Positions 23,917-34,858 of a stretch of DNA of 64,000 bases are shown piece after piece. Below the pieces are notes generated by a model. The model was not told the DNA's origin, ran no database searches, and was given only the letters and a program-made list of their open reading frames with translations. Both the position numbers and the translations under genes were made by a program. Where the stretch lies: positions 791,207 through 855,206 of the forward strand of contig VJWN01000016.1 of the NCBI GenBank assembly GCA_007644065.1, read 5' to 3'. Numbering within the stretch: the stretch's first letter is position 1; each line of letters opens with the position of its first letter. This stretch comes from Margaritispora aquatica. Lineage: Eukaryota; Ascomycota; Leotiomycetes; Helotiales; Discinellaceae.

Positions 23917-23969
23917 AATCATTGGCGTAAGGCAGGGTTTTGTGCCTACTACCTGGCATTTCACAGAGA
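23917..23969 (+). repeat. 53-base direct repeat, left copy, bounding the HET segment
   Basis: It runs from AATCATTGGCGTAAGGCAGG to the CACAGAGA end. The right copy at 26781-26833 is in the same orientation and matches at 50 of 53 positions (two transitions, one transversion). The pair encloses the HET gene and the GST-promoter duplicate. Its origin is unknown; it could be a target duplicated during insertion or a fragment of an older repeat. Confidence 0.85.
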
Positions 23970-24158
23970 CCGTTGTGGCACGTGATTGCAGTCGTTGAGG
24001 CTGAGGTGAGCACACCGCATCTTGCATCTTAGAATGGCAACCTCGACACTGTTATACCGCCAGGTGTCTTCTCTTCTGCCGAATTGAAACCTCTAGGCAT
24101 ACGATATATACTTTCATCTGTGCCTAGATCTTCATGTGGCGCACGCTGAGATGCTACC

Positions 24159-26420
24159 ATGCGTCAGCCTAAGCGACGACGTACCCTAAAGTCACAACAC
24201 GACAATAGACAATCCACGACTGCATCAATCATTCCATGCAACACCGAGAAGCTATGTGATACCTTCATGAGGCTTGACAGACGCGATGGCGATGACAAGC
24301 TCTGCCAGAGATGCGCAACACTTGACCTCAAGAAAGTCTTCAACACACGGATTAGTCAAAGTCTGGGTGCTTTCGTTATGGATCTAGGTTCGCGACGTGT
24401 CCTTGAATCTTCTACTTGAATTCTCTGCAATACGCTTGCAAAGTTCTTTCCGGCGAATTTTGATAGCAACAACAGCAGTCTGGATGGTACATGTCATTTG
24501 CGCGCTTTCTCCATCAACCGCACTTTTGCTGGGCCAGGGTGGAAAACCTTTCTCAAGGACGATTCGACTGTCCTTGGTGTGGTCAAAATCAGCCACTCTA
24601 TGGGAAAGACAGGGAAGGATGAAGCATCGTCAAAGTTCGTACAATCTTTGAGCGAGACTGGCTATCTGGAAATAGTGAAAGATGTTGCACCTTTGGAGTC
24701 ATTTGGAATTCGGCTTCGATGTCCAGACACTTTTGATGTAGACTTTGTGCACGACACCATAACATACTGCAGCCAAAACTACGGAGTCATCTGCAGTGGT
24801 ATAGATGCTACAAAAACCTCAAGGAACCGAGATTACATGTTGGACTTCAAAGTCATCGAATGCTCAACACGGCGCATCGTCAAGGCTGTATTAGGATGTC
24901 AGTACATCGCCCTGTCATATCTCTGGGGCTCAGGGCCTTGCGATTATCCGGTTGCGGTGCCAGGAACAAACGAAGCTGTACTTCCTACTTCGTGTCCTCG
25001 TGTCGTGAATGACAGCATTGATGTCGCCCTGAAGTTAGGTTACGAATGGCTTTGGGTAGACAGGTACTGTATTGATCAACGAGATCCACTCGACAAGTCT
25101 GTACAAGTGTCGCAAATGGATGAAATCTACACCAATGCGTATTTGACTATTATTGCTGCCGCTGGTGATGGGCCCGATCATGGGCTGCCAGGTGTCGCCG
25201 AGAAAGCCAGAAAGACGCAAGTGAGTTTGAAACTTGGAGAGTTAAGTCTCGCAGCCTCTCTTCCTTGCGTCAACTGGAGTATAGATGCCTCTAAATGGTC
25301 TACTCGGGGCTGGACATTCCAGGAAGGCTTTCTTTCCAAACGTCGTCTCATCTTCACTGACGACCAGGTATGCTTCAAGTGCAACACTATGAGTTGTGCA
25401 GAAGTCCTCTGGGAGCCTATCAATTCATTACATCGTGAGAGCCGCTTAGAGAAGGGAAAGAAAGAACTGCGGTCAAGTGTTCCTATTGACTCCTTTAACC
25501 GAATTACTCTTACTGGCGTGCCTCTAGATATCATGAACCACCTTTCCACCTTCACAAAAAGGGATCTGACTTACCCATCAGACGCGGTGAACGCTTTTCA
25601 GGGCATATTTCAAGTGGTTGCTCGGGCTGACGAGCCCACATATCAGTTAGTTGGAATACCAATCCTACCTTCCGCACACAATCGGAAGACAAATGCAAAC
25701 CTCAATCCGCACCGAACACTGGGAGAGAGCTTGGCTTTGGGACTATCTTGGTTACACAAAGAACCCGCGAAACGCAGAAAAGAATTCCCCAGTTGGTCAT
25801 GGGCAGGTTGGGAGGGCCAGATTGAGAATACCTTGCTTTGGAGTCCTCTTTGGGACTTGACTGAATTTGATATTAGGGTTAAGTGGGTCGGTTTCCTAAA
25901 TGGAAAACGCTCCTATATGTCAGAGGAGTATGAAGCTATCAATACATGGGTCTTTAATCGACATGAGTATGAGGATACTATACGTTATATTGGGCTTGAG
26001 GCAGACACATTCTTCTGTGAGGTGACATATATCGATATTAACACTGACTTCGATGAGGAAGAGCGACATTCTAAAAGCTCACCATCTACCAGCGGACATT
26101 ACGCTAAAATTCCTATCGAAGGTATTGCGTCTGATGTCTACGCACCTATACGTTTTGATGGAGATGCAGCTGAGTATATGAACGAAAAACTGATGTGCGT
26201 TTCTTGCAACAGTCTCGGGCGCTGGTTCGTGGGCAATTATCCTGATGGAGGATGGCTTCTGCTCCTACGAGACAAAGTTAAATATCATGAGCGTGTGGGA
26301 TTTGCTTCATTCCAAGACGGTTTCCTAAAAAAGGGTGGAATATGGGGTGGGGCTGCTAATTGGCATCTTGATGGGAATAACATTCGTGGGTTCTGTACCC
26401 TCACAGTGAAGATTGGATGA
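24159..26420 (+). CDS. HET-domain (heterokaryon incompatibility-like) gene with one in-frame TGA
   Basis: One frame runs from ATG 24159 to 26420, interrupted only by TGA at 24417-24419; reading across it would give 753 positions. The N-terminus LCQRCATLDLKKVF is the usual start of HET-family proteins. The stop falls where the family has the first Cys of its C-x-x-C (ST-stop-ILCNTLAKFF), so a Cys codon has probably become TGA. The HET domain spans about residues 249-420 with YIALSYLWGSG, EWLWVDRYCIDQ and STRGWTFQEGFLSKRRLIF. The C-terminus keeps SWSWAGWEG. An internal ATG at 24600, upstream of the HET domain, could still give a shortened product. A 45-base GT-AG splice removing the stop is possible on paper but its donor is poor and it would delete the second Cys. 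HET proteins trigger cell death on non-self fusion; whether this one acts so is unknown. Confidence 0.85.
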
Positions 26421-26782
26421 AGGTCGTATAGCAATTAGTAAATAAGTCTAGAAAGATCGACAAACTGATTTCTGTGAACTGGTGTCTTGGAACCAAAAAA
26501 AAAAAAATAAACCTCACAACTTCTGTATGGATGTGTCGAAAAGGGGGGCGGACACTCGCTAATCAGATACCCCACATTGCCCCGCATTTGACGAAGCTTA
26601 CATGGCTTCCTCGCCATCGACATTGAAGTTCCCAAAACAATCGCTGTCAACAATCTTCTTACTGCTAATTCCCACTCAGTCGATGCTTAGAAAGTACCAA
26701 ACAGTTCACCCAAAGTAGCAGTCAAGCCGGAGAAAACAAAGCATAATGGCGACCTCACCAATTCCCAAACGTCAAAAGACAA
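26403..26782 (+). repeat. 380-base duplicated segment, copy 1 (HET 3' end to GST start)
   Basis: This stretch aligns end to end with 46239-46618. It begins in the last codons of the HET gene (GTGAAGATTGGATGA, VKIG-stop). It continues through the intergenic sequence and stops 13 codons into a copy of the GST reading frame. The copies differ by scattered substitutions, with an A run at 26495-26507 only here. Confidence 0.9.
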
Positions 26783-26850
26783 TCATCGGCATAAGGCAGG
26801 GTTTTGTGCCTACTACCTGGCATATCACAGAGAAAAGTTCTATACCGTAG
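26746..26850 (+). pseudogene. Orphan 5' end of the GST gene
   Basis: The ATG and first 12-13 codons match the intact GST gene at 46580 (MATSPIPKRQKT). The frame then runs into the right-hand 53-base direct repeat and stops at 26848-26850. That makes a 34-residue chimeric frame carrying the complete GST upstream region. It lacks every GST fold element, so it is a truncated duplicate and not a functional enzyme. Confidence 0.8.
26781..26833 (+). repeat. 53-base direct repeat, right copy
   Basis: Matches 23917-23969 in the same orientation with three differences. It abuts the truncated GST duplicate with about four bases of shared sequence (AATC) at the junction. Confidence 0.85.
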
Positions 26851-27256
26851 ATCAAGAATTACGTAGTTACGGGTCGAATACTCTAAGTTATAATCTAGCT
26901 AGGTTAGCGTAAAAATTCCGCCACGACCTGAAGGTACGGTACGCCATCTTCGAATTAAGGAAGAAATGCTAGAAGTACCCTTTTTCTAAAGATTCGATAT
27001 AAACGGTCTTACCGGTTAGATCGAGAAAGCTAGCACTTGTTCTATCTAGGATGTGAAATTAGGGTATAGGTCAGGTATCCTAGTAGATGTTACTGGTTAT
27101 TGTAAAAGAAGGGAAGCCGCCATCGGAGTTCCCCCTTTCGGCCTCCTTTAGCGAACCTTCACTAAAGTCACTCCTTCGTACGCTCCTCGAATAACGTCAG
27201 AACTGGTCAGCCCCTAATTTATTTTTCACTCCTTCCATTGATATCTGAAATTCTCT
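26834..27256. other. AT-rich, CTAG/TTAG-rich stretch
   Basis: Dense in TAG and TAA in all frames, with no gene. The look is that of a decayed repeat, but I cannot assign a transposon family. Confidence 0.35.
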
Positions 27257-27589
27257 TCAATTTACCTTCCCCTTTGAAATATTTCCTTCAGGCTCTCCAT
27301 ACCAGAAGAATAGCATTCGTGAAACCCACTCTCCATCATGGAACCACCACCCAAGATCACCACAGGCGGTGCCGGTAAGCTCGTGTGGCTTCTCAGCAGC
27401 CATTTCTCTCTCCAAGCGTTCCCGGGCTCGAACACGCCGCATATTTTTCCTAGCACTAGATCGGGTCGAGAGGGAGGCTGGATCTCGCGTGGAGCGCGTT
27501 GCTTGGTCTTCGGCAATAAATTCGCGGATTCTATCTCTCCTCGCCCTCCTGTTGCTGTCCGCCTTGCGTTTAGTGAGAGGGTCTTGCAT
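27257..27589 (-). CDS. Hypothetical small basic protein
   Basis: A 110-residue frame: an Arg/Lys-rich N-terminal half (TKRKADSNRRARRDRIREFI, then KNMRRVRARERLEREM) followed by a tryptophan-rich end (GDLGWWFHDGEWVSRMLFFWYG). The frame is open upstream of its first Met without another start. A neighbouring frame starting with MKRLPTSPSPGETN at about 27691 ends where this one begins, so an N-terminal part may be missed by an intron or a frameshift. I do not recognise the family. The right-hand direct repeat lies 0.4 kb away. Confidence 0.35.
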   Translation of the reverse strand: MQDPLTKRKADSNRRARRDRIREFIAEDQATRSTRDPASLSTRSSARKNMRRVRARERLEREMAAEKPHELTGTACGDLGWWFHDGEWVSRMLFFWYGEPEGNISKGKVN

Positions 27590-29867
27590 AGAACATGGGC
27601 CAGTTGGAGGGGGTCTTAGTTGGAGGTTGGTGAGATTTCTCAGAAGATGTGTTCGTCTCGCCTGGGGATGGGGAAGTAGGTAAGCGCTTCATTTTTGCGG
27701 AAGGGTTTTGGGGGTTGGGGGTTTGGGGGGGTTTGGGGGGGGAAGGTGAGGTTGAAAAGAGCTTTTGTGTAAGTTGGAGATGTTATTGACTTAATGAGGA
27801 TCGGTGACGGGTTTTGGAGATGCTTTATCAGAGTGGTGTGAATTATTTCCACCTGTCTGGTGAAGTGATGGCGAAGGGGCTTTGAGACTAGCAAGATCGC
27901 TGAGTGGGGGAATGCATGATACAGCTAAATAATTCTTTAACTCGATACAAATGTTACTTTGAGATTGAGCAGTGCGACTATCCGACAAAGCTATTGTGGG
28001 ATCCCAAGTTCGAGTTGTATTGTTGTAGCTGGGCCGGCAAGGTGATGTTGACGACGTTCGGATATCAACTGCAGACGCAACAATATCTGCTGGAGTCTGA
28101 GTAATTGCAGGCCTTGAATATGTGAGGCAAGTTTTGAGTTTCACGAGTGCCGCTTCCAGGCGGGATTATTGCAGATTATAGAGGTTGTGTTGTACGATTG
28201 TGACGGTGGTCGATCTGAGAGGTTGACTTTGAATCAAGAAAATTCCTGGCTGGAGACACAACCAGATCTGCTAAAGACGAAGGACTTGATGAACGTCTTC
28301 AATTTTGATGTGTATAGACGCAACCCTCGTCATTGCTCCGTACTAGTACCTGGTTATATTGATCTGAATCACGAATACCTTCCTGATTCTATGGCTATTT
28401 TCGGGTTGGCCGTGGCTTTTGTCGTATGGGCGTTTGTAGGGGTGAGAGTATAAGGAGAACTTACCATGTTTTTGTTCCCTAACGAGATGAGATGGGTGTC
28501 TTCTTCTCAGATGTTACTGTCTGGTTTCTTTAAATTCATCTTCAAGATGCTTCTCCAAGAAACACAGATTGGAAATCAACTTAGATGACTGGTAGATATG
28601 GATGAATGAACGAACGCTTGTAGTGTCCTCATTCAGCGGCTTGGTGCATAACTCCCATCATGAATGTCAACCCCTTGCAGCAGCCCAGGAGGTCACCAAC
28701 AAACCAATAAAGAACCTCAGATGCTGAAGAGAGCGACTATAGATGAAACTGCATACTATATAGTTTTCTGAAACATTGCGTAGGGAAAAGCGGTCTCAAC
28801 TTTGTGGTCGTTAACATAGATATAGTGTGAATAATGAAGCGAGGATATATCTAGGATCGCTGATTGGTTGAGGGAAGCGATCTCAACTGGCAACAAAGAA
28901 CTACTTTCAAGCTTTAAATCCCACAGAAGACACAAACTCATACAAACGAGATAGAAAATATCCAGTTCCAAGGATATCTCACCTTTCCCCTAGAACATTC
29001 AGTTCCCACATCCCTTTACAATTTCCCCCATAGTATACAGAAACAACTCCACCACACAACGTCTGGGCAAGCATACGACTGGTAAACAAACCCAACGTAG
29101 ACACTGAAATTGACTCTCCCCTAAGGGTAACTATAGCCTTTCCTCCGGTGGAGGGAAGAGGCGTTGACTGGACCTACTGCTAATTGCGTATTCGGATGCG
29201 GATAGTAGAAGGGGAGAAGCAGTGGCCCGGAAAGGTATCAATACACGTTCAAAGTAAGATATTACGAGAGTAAAACCTACCCATTACCTCTCCATTCGCT
29301 AAATTAGGGTCCATAGCGGCATTCCTGCCTACTGATTCAAGTGTATCTCGGCTGTCCAGTCTTTTAGTGATCGGTAAATACAAGCACGGATTGTGAGGAT
29401 CAAACAGCTAGAGCTATTCTAATGATCATGAAGAACACCAGATACGGACGGCGCAAGCAGGGATAGTCCAGTCGCTAATAAGAGAATGTAGTAGCTGGGA
29501 CATGTAAGGGCGGGGTAGCGGGGTGGTGGCGCCCCCTCGGGGTCTCGGCCATAGCTACGGGACACAGTCTTGGCGCCAGTGCAGTGTGGGGTCCCCTAAA
29601 TTCCGTGGATAAATAGATGAGGGCAGCCATTTCTTCCATGGCCATACTCATCCCATCTCTTGCCTGCAACATCTCGCCTGATTTGCTCTCCTCTCCTCTC
29701 CTCTCCCCTCCCAGCAAAGGACAGCCCAGTACCGCGGTCCACTCTACTGTACTCAGTACCCTACGCCTTGGCGCTTCCCCTTCTGCTGCCACCCCAGAAC
29801 CCCAGACCCCAAGGCCTGGCTGGGCCCAGCAATTGGCCTCTTTGGCGTTGAATCCGGGGTTATTGCC
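27590..29867. other. Intergenic before the Zn2Cys6 regulator
   Basis: About 2.3 kb. It contains G-rich runs near 27705-27745 and a pyrimidine-rich, CT-repeat leader just before the regulator (29688-29715). A 94-residue frame at 28169-28453 lacks family resemblance and I do not call it. Confidence 0.45.
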
Positions 29868-31994
29868 ATGCTAGAGTCCACTTCCACGGGCTCGGATGGT
29901 GATGGTAGAAGCGACTGCAATGATCAGCTCCCTCCAGATGAGAGGCGTCGGCGTAAGCGACAGCGAACCTTACCCCGTATGATGCAGGCTTGTGAGCATT
30001 GTAGAACACGGAAAATCAAGGTAAGCTACCGCATTCCACCATCCGAGAGATGTCTTCCCCAAAGGATAGCGTTGAATCTTGTCTTTGGTGTCACGTAGTG
30101 TGACCTGCGGCGTCCAAGCTGTGCAAACTGCGAGAACAGGTCTGTGGACTGCCACTTCTCAACCGAGAGGCGAAAGCGTGGCCCTCGGCCAGGAACTCAA
30201 CGCAATGGAGTTGAGAAGACGAAGCGGCCAGGAAACACCGTGGTTCTACAAGCCGAATCGTCTCCGTCCCCTGTGGTCTATGGCTATGGCTCGGCTTCCT
30301 CTCGTGCCACTGAGCTCCCGGCTCCGTCGACGGAGGTTTCTGACTTTCCGAGCATGGATAATCTCGTCAACTATACCGCTGACGTGCCTATTCATGGCTC
30401 TCGCTCAACCTTTGGCAACTCCGGCGATCTTGTGCCATCTCCGACTGACTTCCTTTACCACTTTCGGACGGAGCAGTACACGCCGCACAAGCATGGCGCT
30501 GCTCAGTCATCATGTTCGCCCTTCATGTCCATCTACTCCGAGTTGGAGGCCGAGATCGAGAAGCTTCGGCTAGGCCCCTCCATGCCATATCTTGCACGAA
30601 GGGCGGTAGATCTTTTCTTCGAATGTCTTTACCCCATAATGCCAATCGTTTACAGGCCAAGAATCGAGCTGGGACTTTGTCTTCTTCAGCCTGGCATCGA
30701 ACGGCGAGACGCCGACATACAAGTGTTTAGCTTGACCACTGCTCTGTGTGCCATTGCCTCGGCTATCATTCCAAGCACCATCTTCCCGGAAGGATCTCAA
30801 ATTGCAGACAAGTTCTACCACGCCTCGAAGCGCAGCCTTGGTCTCTGCTGTGAACAAGGACTAGATAAGACCACCTCTGTCTCCATTGCAACCCGGTACT
30901 TTCAATCCGGCTACACTCATTCGGTAGGAGTACCGCGAACATCATGGGACGAATTAGAATCTGCCATAGCTCTGGCCCAAGATATGCGGCTACATGACGA
31001 GTCGTCTTATATCGGCCTGGATTACATCGAGGAGCAGCTTTGCCGACGACTCTTCTGGATTCTCTTCACAGGCGATAAATCCGCAGGAATTCTTGGGAAG
31101 CATCACATTACTCTGGGCAGGTATCTACTCGAGGGTGAAATGACGGCTCGATACTCGCGAGAATTGGAAGGCGAAGATAAAATGCTCTTCGTGTCTACAG
31201 AACCCAACGAGTATGAACTCCCGCCATTAATCACAGGTTTCAATTTTAATCAAGACCTTTGGCGGACTGCATACCTAGTGCTGCTTGAAATCGATCGGCT
31301 GAACGAACGCTACGGCCAAACTATTCCCAACGAACCAACCAACAGATTCCCCACGCCAGCTGAGCTTCTTCGTCTAGCAGAACTTCATGTCTCGTTCGAA
31401 ACAGCTCTCGATACCATCCCAACTTGTCTTCGTGTACACCCCGATCTCTCTTTCGTATCCTCTCAATTCCGCTTCGGCCAAATGCCAAACCAAAGACCGC
31501 TTCCGCGAGCCGTTGCCCTACAGCGCATCAACTTACATGTCTCCTACCAGTGTCTGCGCTTGGTAATAGCACAGGCTATGGCAGCATTATTGGACGCTGG
31601 CGTACCGTTGTGGCATTCGTCCTCGCCGCTTTGGCCCACCTTTACACCCTCTGATCTACATTTGAAGCCGATAGAGATGTCTCAGCTAAACCCCGTCGCC
31701 ACGCACAATATGTCTGAGATACGTGAGCATGGCAGCAAGTCACCCATGCTGCTTCTACTAAGAGTTCGCATCGCGGAGGACATGCTTTACATGTTACATA
31801 CCAGCACATTAGAGAACCTGCGGCTGAATGGGGAATCGTGCGTCGAAAAGATCCGGCTAGTTGGTGTATCAATGCTCGAGCTCGTGCATCATCATTCCAA
31901 CTCACCGCTTGCAATTATTGCTAATAAATTTTGCGACCTCTTCCCGCATATTCTTGCACACATGGAGTCGAAAGCATCAGATTCCTTATCATAA
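29868..31994 (+). CDS. Zn2Cys6 fungal-specific transcription factor
   Basis: Two exons, 29868..30020 and 30099..31994, with a 78-base GT-AG intron give 682 residues. Splicing restores a complete binuclear zinc cluster with Cys at 42, 45, 52, 59, 62 and 69 (C-x2-C-x6-C-x6-C-x2-C-x6-C), led by the basic RRRRKRQR. The middle and C-terminal parts are the fungal-trans regulatory domain: ARRAVDLFFECLYPIMPIVY, then RYFQSGYTHSVG and EEQLCRRLFWILFTGDKSAGIL. This domain organisation is typical of regulators of sugar-polymer use such as xylanase or amylase activators. It sits 3' to 3' with the GH1 gene, 143 bases apart, at the edge of the glycoside cluster, so it is the likely local regulator (inference). 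Confidence 0.92.
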
Positions 31995-32137
31995 ATCATA
32001 CCACTCTATATGTCTACTCTAGTCTAATGAGAGTTCTAAATAGTAACTCTCGAGTGAGCGCTATATTGATCACGGTGACATGATAATCCCTAAAAATCAT
32101 CCTAGCTTCAAGCGTCATGGGTGACCCCATTCCGCAA

Positions 32138-33880
<1,743 letters not shown>

Positions 33881-34094
33881 TCAGCTAAAAAGAAATCTGA
33901 CAATGAATGGATAATTTGGAATTTGTGGCTTGAAGAAGGCAATTTAATAAGATTCTCTCCTCCATGATGATTATATAGACAAGATGATAAGCCTAAGAAG
34001 ATATTGTCCCACACATTAAAACAACAATTAAAACAATAGCTTCATGCCAAGAAATATGAAGCGAGTCATGAAATAAGATCAGCAGCTCTCTATG

Positions 34095-34131
34095 GTACAG
34101 TACAGTAGTACAGTACAGTACAGTACAGTAC
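34095..34131. repeat. GTACA tandem repeat
   Basis: Seven near-continuous GTACA units with one three-base slip (GTA). The unit recurs as GTACAGTAC elsewhere in the same promoter. Confidence 0.8.
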
Positions 34132-34150
34132 CCCGCATGGGATGATTGTA

Positions 34151-34185
34151 AAGTTGTAAGTTGTAAGTTGTAAGTTGTGAGTTGT
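34151..34185. repeat. Seven-base tandem repeat, five units
   Basis: AAGTTGT repeated four times followed by GAGTTGT, within the GH1/GH2 intergenic region. Confidence 0.85.
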
Positions 34186-34858
34186 GGAGAAATGAAGTGG
34201 CCGCTGTGTACGGAATGGCATGACATGTGGAAGTTTACCCGCGGAACGGAACAAAACGCAACAACAGTGGAATTGTGGCGTTGTGGGGTACAGTACCCGC
34301 CACCATGGGCGCCACCATGGGCACCACTACATAACGTGTACCTCCGTAGGATCCAATCGCTGCAAAGGCGCAAGCTTTTCGAAATCCGAGCAGGCCTACA
34401 GTACCAAATAAGGTACGATCTTACGATGCAAGATGTCACACGAGAAAGCCGAGTACTGTAACCGGCCAGATTAGATAGAATGGGGTACAGTACTGTATGT
34501 ACTGTAAGTCTACGCCCTCAACGTTATTCCATCCATTGTGACACTGAGCTCCGTGGCTCAACGCTACGCTACGTCCGAGATCTTACAAAGTTATTGAGTC
34601 GATAGCTTGGCTGCCCAAGGCGCCGTTCTACTCCACACTCGCAGCTTCACAAGTGCGAGTCAAGCGATCTTACAGTCCAGGTTATGGCACTAGTACCGTA
34701 CCTTAAAGTCCATCTGTTTACATCCGAACGCCTTTACAAAACCGACGGTTTGTTTCTTTGTTCCAAATTGCAAATCTCAGTGTTCAGTGTTTTGCAACAT
34801 ATCAGCTCACAGTGCGGACGCAAATCCGGAGAGTTAGTTGATCATCAGTACCGCAGCC

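Noticed and set aside
24417..24419. TGA read as selenocysteine at a Cys position
   Set aside because: Pezizomycotina are not known to have selenocysteine machinery, and I see no supporting element. A nonsense change is simpler.
24386..24430. 45-base GT-AG intron that would remove the HET in-frame stop
   Set aside because: The donor (GTCCTT) is poor, no branch point is evident, and splicing would delete the second Cys of the conserved C-x-x-C that the uninterrupted frame preserves.
30079..30573. 164-residue frame overlapping the Zn2Cys6 gene
   Set aside because: Alternative frame of the regulator's second exon; the zinc cluster and regulatory domain define the real frame.
34151..34185. Heptamer array as a possible CRISPR-like array
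   Set aside because: Units are contiguous seven-base repeats without spacers, in a eukaryotic genome.
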